From positions 10,830-74,829 of the forward strand of contig CAZLOH010000025.1 of NCBI GenBank assembly GCA_964561105.1: a DNA stretch of 64,000 nt, given 5' to 3'. How positions within the stretch are numbered: the first letter of the stretch is position 1; each line of letters begins with the position of its first letter. This stretch comes from JADLHS01 sp964561105 (GTDB taxonomy: Bacteria > Verrucomicrobiota > Verrucomicrobiia > Limisphaerales > JADLHS01). The position numbers and the translations under genes were made by a program. This document shows positions 9,983 through 18,380 of this stretch, one piece after another. The notes under the pieces are model-generated. The model saw nothing but the letters and a program-made list of their open reading frames with translations, was not told the origin of the DNA and did no database searches.

Positions 9983-10537
9983 CTACCGCTTGATTTCCGC
10001 GTGCAGCCAGGCGCGGGCGAAGGTCCATTGGCGTTTGGCGGTGGCGAGGGAGATACCCAGAATCTCGGCGCTCTCCTCCAACGTCAGGCCGACAAAGTAT
10101 CGGAGCTTCACCAGCTCGGCCTTTGGCTGGTCCTGCGCGGTGAGTCGGGCGAGCGCTTCGTCCAGCGCCAAGAGTTCTTCGGCCGGCGGTGGCGCGGCGA
10201 GATCCAGGCCCTCCAGGTCCGTCCGCTGCTGGTCGCCGCCGTGGCGCACGGCACGTTTGCGGCGCGCGTTCTCAATGAGAATCCGGCGCATCGCCTCGGC
10301 CGCCGCGCCGAAGAAGTGGGCGCGACTGCTGAATTGTCCGGGGGTCTCCTGACCGACGAGTCGCAGCCAGGCTTCATGCACCAGCGCGGTCGGTTGTAAT
10401 GTCTGGCCCGGTCGCTCCCGGGCCATTTTGGCCGCGGCGAGCCGGCGCAATTCTTCGTAAACCAAGGGGAGCAATTCCTCCGCTGCCCGGGGATCGCCCT
10501 GATTGGCGGCATCGAGAATGCGCGTGAAGTCGCTCAC
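9983..10537 (-). CDS. ECF-type RNA polymerase sigma factor (kinase-linked group)
   Basis: A 184-residue sigma factor of the ECF-like family common in Planctomycetes and Verrucomicrobia. Region 2 contains LPLVYEELRRLAAAKM and PTALVHEAWLRL; region 4 has the helix-turn-helix LTLEESAEILGISLATAKRQW. The GTG at 10537 is the first good start after the kinase stop, leaving a 48-base gap, and no anti-sigma gene is adjacent. The conserved pairing with a Ser/Thr kinase suggests control of the sigma factor by phosphorylation rather than by an anti-sigma factor, as shown for other kinase-linked ECF groups; this is inference here. Confidence 0.85.
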   Translation of the reverse strand: MSDFTRILDAANQGDPRAAEELLPLVYEELRRLAAAKMARERPGQTLQPTALVHEAWLRLVGQETPGQFSSRAHFFGAAAEAMRRILIENARRKRAVRHGGDQQRTDLEGLDLAAPPPAEELLALDEALARLTAQDQPKAELVKLRYFVGLTLEESAEILGISLATAKRQWTFARAWLHAEIKR

Positions 10538-10585
10538 CCGGTCAGCGTAACGCGACGCCTTCGGGCGACAACTGGAAAAGCTTGG

Positions 10586-13500
10586 TCATCGTAATTCCGG
10601 CCTGTCCCAATCCAGACCCAGCGTCCGCAATCGCGACCGGACGCCGGGCAGATCCCAGACGTGAATCGCGGAGGCCGAGGGCGACAGCACGATCAATCTT
10701 GTGCCGGCGTGCGAAAACATGATCGTGTCGGATCGGTCTCCGAATGGGTCCTCCAGTTGCGCCACCGTCCGGCCGGTCGCGGTTTCCCGCAGTTGGATGA
10801 CGGCGGGGGCCAGCTCCATCGCCATGAGTTTGCCCTCGGCGGAAAACGCCACGGTGCCGGGCAACAGGCCGATGTCCCGGCCCAGTTGACGACTGACCGC
10901 GAGCGTCGTCGTGTTCAGGAATTGGAACTCGCCTCCCTGCGCCGCAATCAGCTCGCGACTATCCGGCGTGAATCCCACCTTGGTCTGCGCGCCCACGACC
11001 CAATCCTTGACGAGCCGGCCGCTGGCCGCGTCCCAAAGCCGGCACCGATCCGAACGCCATCCGCTGGTGGCCAGCCATTTTCCATCCGGGCTTAACGCAA
11101 TGAAGTCGGCCGCCGGATGGTCCATCGCAAAGCTGCGCGCCGATTGGTTGGTCAGGTCCAACACGATGGCGCGACCTGCGGTTTCACTGACCACGGCCAG
11201 GGTGCGGACGGTTTGATCCACAGCCATGCGCGTGGGCGTGAACGGCAAGCTCGTTCGCTGCGGCGGATCGAACCGCGGCCCGGCGGAGTTGGTGTCGGCG
11301 AGCTTCAACGTCCAACGCTGCACGCCGTTGTCTGCGGCACAGGTCCAGATCGTCCGACCGTCGGGCGTAAAGAAGACTGACTCCGTCGGCCCGGACGGAA
11401 GCAGGGCAACCTGCCGGCGTTCCGCGAGATTCCACAGTCGCACGCCATCGTTCATGGCGACCGCCAGGAAGCGATCATCCGGACTGAGGGCGCAGGCGTT
11501 ATAGGCTTTGCGACCTTCCCGCGAATTGTCCGGCAAGGTCGAGTAGTCCGGCGGCGGGACGAACTCGAGCAATTGCGCCGTGTTCGCGTTGGGCCAGAAA
11601 AATCCCAGCCAGCGACCGTCGTGGCTGAATTGCAATTCCGCCACCAACGGAATGTGCATGGCCTGCCGCCCGGTGGTTGGCTCCCACAAATCCAGCACCC
11701 CGTCCCACGTCCAGGAGGCCAGCCAGTCACCCGAGGGATGAAAGGTCAGATAGTCAACCTCCGGCGCATGACCGGTGAGCAGCATCACGCGCCGTTGGGT
11801 GGACACATCCCAGATCTGGATGCCGGACGCAGCGCCACCGATCGCCAGATGCCGGCCATCCGGATGCCAACTGACGATGGTGTTGAAACTGTCCCCGATC
11901 TCCAGACGTGCAATTTCCCGTCCGCTGCTTGCCTCATGGACCGAGGCCCACGGCCCTTGCTTGTAACCAATCGCCACCCAGTCGTTGGTGGGATGAAATT
12001 GCAACAGATGCAGGCGACCCGCGGCTTCCCAACGACTCGATTCGCGTCCGGTCTGGAGATCGTAACAGTAAACCGTGGTGACACCGGCGAGTGCCACGTG
12101 TCGCCGATCCGCGCTGAACGTCGGCGAACTCGCGCCCAGGACGGCACCCTGAATGACCGATTGCCCGCTCTCCAATGACCACACCCGGGGCGGCTGGTCG
12201 TCGCCCGCCTTCGCCAGGAACCGGCCACCGGGGCTGAACGCCATTCGCGTGTAACATCCGGCACACGCCGACTCGGTCTCGAACCGGTGAATCTCCTGAT
12301 TGTCGGCAATGCTCCGAACCGTGACGATGCCCTGCCGGTCCAGCAGCGCGTAGCGTTGTCCCAACGCGTCGCACGTCAACACAACACAGTTGGTGCGCGC
12401 CATCGGCCAGCTCGGCCCGCGCCGCAAGTCCGGCAGAGCGAAGGCAGCGATGGCTTCGTCCCGGAGCGTGGCATCCAGGCGCAGGCGCGCCGCCTCGGTG
12501 ACGGCGGCCAGGCTCTCCAGTCGCTGGCCCATCTGCCGGCTGTAGCGCCGCGCGCGTGCCTGGTTTTTCAAGGAAGTGAACAGTTCCTCCCTGGCCCGTT
12601 GTTCGTTCGTTCGCGCCGCCTCCAGGGCCGCCGCCTTTTCCTGCAACGCGATGGTCTTTTGATTCCGTTCCCGGATCGTGCGCGCGTTGCTGACCAGGAG
12701 CGAGATGAGGGCGATCAACAACGTCGTGCCCACGGCGAGGGTGACCGCGAAGGCGAGCCGGTTTCGTTGCGCGAGTTTTTGCAAGCGATAGCTGGCGGTG
12801 GGCGGGCGGGCGTTGACCGGTTCGTGCTGCAAATAGCGGCGCACGTCCATCGCCAGCCCGTTGGCGGTGGCGTAGCGGCGGGAGCGATCCTTCTCCAGGC
12901 ATTTCATCACGATCCAGTCCAGATCGCCGCGCAGGAGCGGAATCAATTCCTGCAGCCGGCGCGGAGACGCGGCGGCGTCCGCTGATTTTCCTCCCGGACG
13001 CTTCCCGGCGACGGCGGCCAGTTCCTGCGTCAACCGCGTGCTCGGTTTCATCGGTTCGACTTCCCGAATCGTCCGGCGCATTTCGTCGAGGCCCGCCTGC
13101 ACGAGCGCTTGCGCGTCGAACGGCGTCGTGCCCGTCAGCAGTTCATAAAGCAAAACGCCCAGGCTGTAGATGTCGGAGCGCGTATCCACGTCCAGCCCGC
13201 TGAAGTTGGCCTGCTCCGGGCTCATGTAGGCCGGTGTGCCGAGGAATTGCTCGAACGCCGTGAACATGGTCTTGTCCGTGAGCCGTTGATCCGTCGTGGC
13301 CTTGGCAATGCCGAAATCAATCACCTTGGGCACGGGCACGCCGTCATGGTCCGCGACGAGAATGTTCGATGGCTTGAGGTCGCGATGAATGATGCCCTTT
13401 TGATGCGCGTGCTGGACGGCCTGGCAAACCTGGGCGAACAACGCGAGGCGTTGTCCGGTGGTGAATTGATGCTGCTCGCAAAAGTCCGTGATCTTGATGC

Positions 13501-13999
13501 CGCGCACCAACTCCATCACGAAGAAAGGCCGGCCGGTTTCCGTCGCGCCGGCGTCGAGCACCTTCGCAATGTTAGGATGCTCCATGAGCGCGAGCGCCTG
13601 CCGTTCCGCCTCGAAACGGGCGACCACCCGCCGCGTGTCCATGCCCAGCTTGATGACCTTGAGCGCGACCCGGCGGCGCACGGGCGTTTCCTGCTCCGCC
13701 ATCCAGACCACGCCGCAGCCGCCCTCGCCGATTTGTTGCAGCAATTTGTAGGGGCCGATTCGGTCGCCGGGATTTTCCGCCGGCGGACTTGGGCGCAACC
13801 GCGGAGTTGACTGGACGGCCTCGTGGGCGCGATCCAGCACTCCATCCGTCTGCTCGTGACCGGCCAGTAACGCCTCGATCCGCGCGCGCAGCGCCGGGTC
13901 GTCCGCGCAGACCCGGCTCAGGTAATCTCCCCGCTGCTCGCGTGGAAGTTCCAGCGCAGCTTCGAACAGCGACTCTTCGCGTTGGCGCGATCGGATCAT
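10586..13999 (-). CDS. Membrane Ser/Thr protein kinase with C-terminal WD40 repeats
   Basis: A 1137-residue Hanks-type kinase. After about 80 residues comes the glycine loop IGEGGCGVVW, the ATP lysine in VALKVIKLG, the catalytic loop HRDLKPSN, DFGIAK, and the activation segment GTPAYMSPEQ, so all catalytic motifs are intact. A transmembrane helix (VTLAVGTTLLIALISLLV) lies near residue 415 and is followed by a short coiled coil rich in Glu and Arg. The remaining roughly 600 residues form WD40-type repeats (for example VSWHPDGRHLAIGG, LTFHPSGDWLASW, IALSPDGKWLATSG), presumably outside the cytoplasm as a sensor. It is transcribed ahead of the ECF sigma gene and probably acts on it. Confidence 0.92.
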   Translation of the reverse strand: MIRSRQREESLFEAALELPREQRGDYLSRVCADDPALRARIEALLAGHEQTDGVLDRAHEAVQSTPRLRPSPPAENPGDRIGPYKLLQQIGEGGCGVVWMAEQETPVRRRVALKVIKLGMDTRRVVARFEAERQALALMEHPNIAKVLDAGATETGRPFFVMELVRGIKITDFCEQHQFTTGQRLALFAQVCQAVQHAHQKGIIHRDLKPSNILVADHDGVPVPKVIDFGIAKATTDQRLTDKTMFTAFEQFLGTPAYMSPEQANFSGLDVDTRSDIYSLGVLLYELLTGTTPFDAQALVQAGLDEMRRTIREVEPMKPSTRLTQELAAVAGKRPGGKSADAAASPRRLQELIPLLRGDLDWIVMKCLEKDRSRRYATANGLAMDVRRYLQHEPVNARPPTASYRLQKLAQRNRLAFAVTLAVGTTLLIALISLLVSNARTIRERNQKTIALQEKAAALEAARTNEQRAREELFTSLKNQARARRYSRQMGQRLESLAAVTEAARLRLDATLRDEAIAAFALPDLRRGPSWPMARTNCVVLTCDALGQRYALLDRQGIVTVRSIADNQEIHRFETESACAGCYTRMAFSPGGRFLAKAGDDQPPRVWSLESGQSVIQGAVLGASSPTFSADRRHVALAGVTTVYCYDLQTGRESSRWEAAGRLHLLQFHPTNDWVAIGYKQGPWASVHEASSGREIARLEIGDSFNTIVSWHPDGRHLAIGGAASGIQIWDVSTQRRVMLLTGHAPEVDYLTFHPSGDWLASWTWDGVLDLWEPTTGRQAMHIPLVAELQFSHDGRWLGFFWPNANTAQLLEFVPPPDYSTLPDNSREGRKAYNACALSPDDRFLAVAMNDGVRLWNLAERRQVALLPSGPTESVFFTPDGRTIWTCAADNGVQRWTLKLADTNSAGPRFDPPQRTSLPFTPTRMAVDQTVRTLAVVSETAGRAIVLDLTNQSARSFAMDHPAADFIALSPDGKWLATSGWRSDRCRLWDAASGRLVKDWVVGAQTKVGFTPDSRELIAAQGGEFQFLNTTTLAVSRQLGRDIGLLPGTVAFSAEGKLMAMELAPAVIQLRETATGRTVAQLEDPFGDRSDTIMFSHAGTRLIVLSPSASAIHVWDLPGVRSRLRTLGLDWDRPELR

Positions 14000-14269
14000 G
14001 GATGGCGTCGGCAGGCTACCTAACCGGCAACCGCGCGCCGAACAAATTCACGCCGCCGGTCGGGGAAGGGCGCATCTTGCCATTTCCTACGAACTGGAAC
14101 GGGCCGCGGCTGGGTCGTCCTCGACCAGCCGCAGCGCGTGCCACCTCAATCCGCTTTGGCGAATCCCTGCGCCCCATGTCTTCGTGTTGCCGCGGCTGGT
14201 TTTCAACACAGCCGCGCTCCGGGACAGTGTCAAGATGCGCCCATCGGCGGAGCACTTCCAACGGAATCG

Positions 14270-14707
14270 CTAAGGTTTGAACAGCCGATAGAACTTTGCC
14301 GGGATCGTTGCGGGAACGGTCACCGGATTCGTCGCGCTGCTGGGGGCATTGGTCCAGTTCGCGGCCGCCAGACTCGGGCTTTCCTGCAGGACGAACCCCG
14401 GTGTGTCCGGCGTCCAAGAGATCGTCACCTGGCCAGGGCCTGCCGGCGTGATCGTGAGGCGTGGCGCGCCGGGAGTTTGCACCGCCGAGGGCAATGCCCA
14501 GAATCCGCCGATGATGGAGTACTGGCCATTGGTCAGCACCGGACCGGCGTCCGGCTGGCCGATGGTGCCGCTCACGGAATAAACGCCGCCGGTGCTCGTG
14601 CCGCCACCGCCGTCAATCGTGTGCCAGTTAATGGAATAATCCTGGGCGCGGACGGTCAGGGTCAACAGCCCGGCCGCGACCAGTAGTAAGGAGAGGTTTG
14701 CGTTCAT
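14270..14707 (-). CDS. Small secreted protein with TGGVY/GGFW module and FYRL C-terminus
   Basis: ATG 14707 gives a 145-residue protein with a clear signal peptide (LSLLLVAAGLLTLTVRAQ). Two parts follow. The first is a beta module with GGGGTSTGGVYSVSGTIGQ and ending YSIIGGFW. The second is the C-terminal module VTISWTPD, SPSLAAANWT, KFYRLFKP, which also ends three far larger secreted proteins in this window. The frame stays open upstream into the neighbouring gene, but only this start gives a signal peptide. It follows the subtilase gene by 23 bases and is likely its operon partner. Function unknown; it is close to a minimal carrier of the FYRL module. Confidence 0.75.
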   Translation of the reverse strand: MNANLSLLLVAAGLLTLTVRAQDYSINWHTIDGGGGTSTGGVYSVSGTIGQPDAGPVLTNGQYSIIGGFWALPSAVQTPGAPRLTITPAGPGQVTISWTPDTPGFVLQESPSLAAANWTNAPSSATNPVTVPATIPAKFYRLFKP

Positions 14708-14730
14708 GGTCCGGGAAGGTTGGGTCAAGT

Positions 14731-16320
14731 TCAGTTGCCGATGGTGGCGGGCCGGTCGGGAAAAGCGCGGAGCGTGATCGGCTTCACAATGGTTTGCGCG
14801 GGATAATTCGGCGGCAGCGCGCCGCCAACACCGCCGTTGAGTACGATTGTTCCGCCGTCGGGCGTGGCGGTCAGCGCGCTGGCTAGCGAAGCATGAGGCC
14901 GGTCGTAGGTGCCATCCGGTGTCCAGGGCGTGCTGTTCGCGCCGGCGAAACTGGTAGCGCTTTTCAACACGTTGAGAAACGACGCTGGCAGTTGCAGCAT
15001 CCCGAAACCGAACGATTGATCCCATCCGACCGGGCCGATGTCCTGCGCCATGCGATAGAGCAAGTCTCTCGTGCCGACGGCAAAGATATTGCCGACATTC
15101 ATGCTGCGCACCATCGCGGCGGCGCCCGCCACATGCGGCGATGCCATCGAAGTGCCGCTCATGTTGGTGTAAGTACCGCCACCCGGGGACGGCAAGGCGT
15201 AATTGGTGGTGACGGTGCTGAAAATCGTTGTGCCCGGCGCCCCGAGATCAATGCGGCTGCCAAAATTGCTCGAAGGCGACAAGGTGTCGTCCTGCTGTAC
15301 GTTGCTGACGATGATGGGCCAGCCGTGCTCGGCCCAGCCCGCCGAAGCGCTATTGGCGATGTTCGTGCCATTATTGCCGGCGGCACAGACCACGATGACG
15401 CCGTTGTTCTGCGCATTGTCGAGCGCGCTACGCATGTCGGCACTCAACGGCGCCAGCTGGCCGAAACTGCAATTGATTACCGCGGCACCGTTGGCAATCG
15501 CGTCGTTGATGGCAACGGTGGCTGAACCGATCAGATACACGTTCGAAGATGCGTTCCAAACCGCGCATCCCATCGCCATGATACTGACATTGGCCACCCC
15601 AGCGATGCCGAGGAAGTTGTCGCGAACTGCGGCGACGATGCCGGCGACGTGCGTGCCGTGATCAATCGAGCTGCCGCCGCGCGCGTCGCGCATCGCATCG
15701 CCGCTGTTGGTATTATCGCCAAAGCCTCGGTTGTAAACGATACGCGGGAAAAGGTCCGGATGCGTCAGATCAACGCCGGAGTCAATGATCGCCACGGGAA
15801 GCGTCGCCGTCGGCTGGGCCACATCCCAGGCATTCGTGCAAAAGATCCGCATTGGCCCCCATTGGTTTGCCCAGAAGGTGTCGTCTGGAACGTGCGTCAC
15901 CGGGTGCAGCAGGTTCAGGCTGGCCCACTCCACGTCGGGATGCTGGCGCAATTCTACCACCACGGTCGCAGCGTCGGCGCCGGGGGCGAGCAATGCGGTC
16001 AGCGAACGAGCAATCGCTGGCACGTCGTTGCCGGTGTGGTGTAATGCCGCTGGAAGGGCGAGGCCGTTCAGCCAGTTTGCAGCGCTGGTGTGATTGCCGA
16101 CAACCCGCACGATCGCCGGATGCAGCGCCAGCAAGGACGATTTGTCCACACGCTTCCGGGCGGTACCTATCGGCGACAGCGCGCGCGCCGCTTCGGCCTT
16201 GAGACAAAATTCAACCTCGTCCTTGATGTAAAACTGGCCGGAAGGCAACTGGCCCAGTTCCCGATCCGCCGCAGACGCGGTGGCCACTGTCAGCATTGCA
16301 AAGAGCAGGACTCTTTTCAT
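14731..16320 (-). CDS. Secreted subtilisin-like serine protease (S8)
   Basis: The start at 16320 is supported by a strong ribosome binding site (GGAGGA, 5-base spacer) and yields a signal peptide MKRVLLFAMLTVATASA. A propeptide-like region of about 150 residues precedes the S8 catalytic domain. The triad is complete: Asp180 in AIIDSGVDLTHPD, His221 in DHGTHVAGI, Ser391 in SGTSMASPHVAG; the oxyanion Asn is in CAAGNNGTN. After the catalytic domain a short beta tail (TPDGGTIVLNGG) resembles the start of a beta-helix coil and ends abruptly at RPATIGN. Likely an extracellular protease; substrate unknown. It lies 18 bases after the tail-fibre-like gene and 23 bases before the small FYRL protein. 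Confidence 0.9.
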   Translation of the reverse strand: MKRVLLFAMLTVATASAADRELGQLPSGQFYIKDEVEFCLKAEAARALSPIGTARKRVDKSSLLALHPAIVRVVGNHTSAANWLNGLALPAALHHTGNDVPAIARSLTALLAPGADAATVVVELRQHPDVEWASLNLLHPVTHVPDDTFWANQWGPMRIFCTNAWDVAQPTATLPVAIIDSGVDLTHPDLFPRIVYNRGFGDNTNSGDAMRDARGGSSIDHGTHVAGIVAAVRDNFLGIAGVANVSIMAMGCAVWNASSNVYLIGSATVAINDAIANGAAVINCSFGQLAPLSADMRSALDNAQNNGVIVVCAAGNNGTNIANSASAGWAEHGWPIIVSNVQQDDTLSPSSNFGSRIDLGAPGTTIFSTVTTNYALPSPGGGTYTNMSGTSMASPHVAGAAAMVRSMNVGNIFAVGTRDLLYRMAQDIGPVGWDQSFGFGMLQLPASFLNVLKSATSFAGANSTPWTPDGTYDRPHASLASALTATPDGGTIVLNGGVGGALPPNYPAQTIVKPITLRAFPDRPATIGN

Positions 16321-16325
16321 GGCAA

Positions 16326-16331
16326 TCCTCC
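16326..16331 (-). promoter_or_regulatory. Shine-Dalgarno site of the subtilase gene
   Basis: GGAGGA on the minus strand, 5 bases before ATG 16320. It decides the start against the ATG five codons upstream (16335). Most other genes here lack a clear Shine-Dalgarno, so this one stands out. Confidence 0.75.
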
Positions 16332-16338
16332 GCACTGG

Positions 16339-18051
16339 TTATTGGAGTGTCACCAACACGAGCACCAAACCCCGGCCTTCGGACAGGCCGCTCATGGCTT
16401 TACCGAGGATCGCGCCTTGTGCGCGGTCATGGTCAGTAACCTTCATCGCGTGGCCCACCGTTCCGGAGGTGGTGAGCAAATCACCGGGACGGATGGGGCC
16501 CATCGAAGCGTCGGCTTGAACATACACGCGCCCGCTCAACGCCACATTCTCACCCTGGTCCAGCAGCCCCGCCTGCTGTAACGCAATGCCGGTATTCACG
16601 CCGTTCGCGCCGCTGACGATTCCGGCGACCCGCCGGTCGTAAGCCTGGGCGCTGAGTTTCAATCGTCCCGGATGCTCGTCGTCAATCACCACCACCGAGC
16701 CTTTCTCGATTTCCGGTTCTTTCATCGGAAACGGTTCCGCGAGATCGCAACCGCCGGTGATGGTGATGACGCAGGTGCGGATGGCGCCGATGACATCAAG
16801 TTTGGCGGCGGGCGCATCGGTGCCGATGCCGACATTGCCGTCGGTGGTGACAGCGACGCCGCTGAACGAAGATGGCGGTCCGGCCCCGGGACCGGCCACG
16901 AGTTTGACGCTGGAACCGTCGAAACGGAGATCGGCGCGATTAGGACTGCCGCCGTAGCCTTTGATGGTGATGCCGCTCTCGCCATTGGGATTGCCGACCG
17001 TGGTGCTGCCGTAACCACCCGTGCCGCCGTTCGGCGTCATGACGATGTTGCCGCTGGTTTCCACCGACAAGCAAGGCAGCCCGTCGTTCACAAAGAAATT
17101 CAATCCATGCGCGCTGCGCGTTCCCAACCACGCGCCGTAAGCCGAATCCAAATAGGTGCTCAACCGGACGGTACCATCGGTGTGCTCGAGGCCATAAGCA
17201 CTCAAGGCGCCCGTGGTCTGAACGGTCAGTTTGGCGGCGGGCGTCGTGGTGCCGATGCCGACTCTTCCGCCCGTCGTCACCGTCATGGACGCACCACCGT
17301 CGTTGACAAAGAAATTCAGCGGGTCCGCGCTGCGGGTGCCCAACCAGCCGCCGGTGGCGCTGAGATAGGTGCTGAGTCGCCGCGTGCCGTCCGTTTGTTC
17401 AATGCCGTAGCCGATGGCGGAGACGGTGAGTTTCGATCCGGGCGTGCTGGTACCAATCCCGACGTTGCCCAGGTTGTAGTAAGCGTTGTTGTTGATCTGC
17501 GACCAGATGCTGCTGCCGCCGCCGTTCGCGGACTCAATCGTCAGCGTGTTGCCGCTCGGGGTGATGGTCACGTTCGCCCCGGCGGCGAGCGTGACGTCAT
17601 CCTTCAAGGAATTGAGGCTCGTCACCACCGCGCCGGGCGTTGCGCTGGCGGCGCTGCCGGCATGGATGGCATAGGGCGTGGGCGTGAGCGCCTGCCGCGG
17701 CGTCAACAGGGTAAAGTCCCCGTTGCCACCGGTCGCCACCCCGATTTCCAGCCAGCGCGCGCCGCCGTCGAACACCCCGACCCCGAAATCCAGCGTCACC
17801 GTGAACAGACCGTTGCTGACGACGACGGGCGAATTGGTCAGGCTGTCGCCCACCTGGTTGCCGGCGCTGGGATCGTCGTGAATGGAGAACGTGAGATCAA
17901 AGTTTCCATTGGCGGGATTGCCGGCGTCCGTGAGCCGTCCCTGGTAGGTAAATGCTGTGCCTTGCGCCTGGACGACCTGCCATCCACCGACCCAAAGCGC
18001 GCTGGCCAGGAGGCGGGCCAGCCATTGATTGACGTGCGGTTGTAATTTCAT
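16339..18051 (-). CDS. Secreted tail-fibre-like repeat protein
   Basis: A 570-residue protein with a signal peptide (LLASALWVGGWQVVQAQ). Residues 30-125 form a beta domain (FTYQGRLTDAGNPANGNFDL) common at the front of such proteins. The middle carries repeats of the type NVGIGTSTPGSKLTV / RVGIGTTTPAAKLTV / NVGIGTDAPAAKLDV, the hallmark of phage tail-fibre or S74-like shaft regions, plus two copies of a WLGTRSA-NFFVND segment. The C-terminal 140 residues (KGSVVVIDDEHPGRLKLS, RVAGIVSG, GDLLTTS) form a globular head. No Ser/Lys dyad of the S74 chaperone is evident. It is the first gene of a three-gene operon with a subtilase and a small FYRL protein, so a surface adhesin processed by the protease is a reasonable inference. 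Confidence 0.75.
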   Translation of the reverse strand: MKLQPHVNQWLARLLASALWVGGWQVVQAQGTAFTYQGRLTDAGNPANGNFDLTFSIHDDPSAGNQVGDSLTNSPVVVSNGLFTVTLDFGVGVFDGGARWLEIGVATGGNGDFTLLTPRQALTPTPYAIHAGSAASATPGAVVTSLNSLKDDVTLAAGANVTITPSGNTLTIESANGGGSSIWSQINNNAYYNLGNVGIGTSTPGSKLTVSAIGYGIEQTDGTRRLSTYLSATGGWLGTRSADPLNFFVNDGGASMTVTTGGRVGIGTTTPAAKLTVQTTGALSAYGLEHTDGTVRLSTYLDSAYGAWLGTRSAHGLNFFVNDGLPCLSVETSGNIVMTPNGGTGGYGSTTVGNPNGESGITIKGYGGSPNRADLRFDGSSVKLVAGPGAGPPSSFSGVAVTTDGNVGIGTDAPAAKLDVIGAIRTCVITITGGCDLAEPFPMKEPEIEKGSVVVIDDEHPGRLKLSAQAYDRRVAGIVSGANGVNTGIALQQAGLLDQGENVALSGRVYVQADASMGPIRPGDLLTTSGTVGHAMKVTDHDRAQGAILGKAMSGLSEGRGLVLVLVTLQ

Positions 18052-18380
18052 AGGGAATGTTCAGTTCTGCCCGCCGGACAACCCCAGTGGGCGTCTCGTT
18101 ACGGTGCTTCAATGGCCAGTGCGAAATTGTCAGGTAAAACGGCTCAGAAAAATTCTGGAAATTTTCAAGGCGCATTCGGAGACGAAACCAAACTTGCTGC
18201 TAAGGCGCGGAATACCTGCCCGACTGCGGCAACCATCCTCCACGAAGATCAATATTATGAGCCACACCCGACGACGCTTATCTCCCCGGCTTCGGCGGCA
18301 CGAGCTGAAATTCGCCCAAAGCATTGCCGCCCGCCGGAGAGAATTACCTCACAACTGAGTGTTGCCAAATCCCGGCTGCT
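18052..18380. other. Intergenic region upstream of the tail-fibre/subtilase operon
   Basis: A 329-base stretch between the end of the GH-like gene (18381) and the start of the tail-fibre-like gene (18051), both on the minus strand. It should hold the operon promoter. I see no terminator hairpin, repeat or convincing small gene. Confidence 0.35.
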
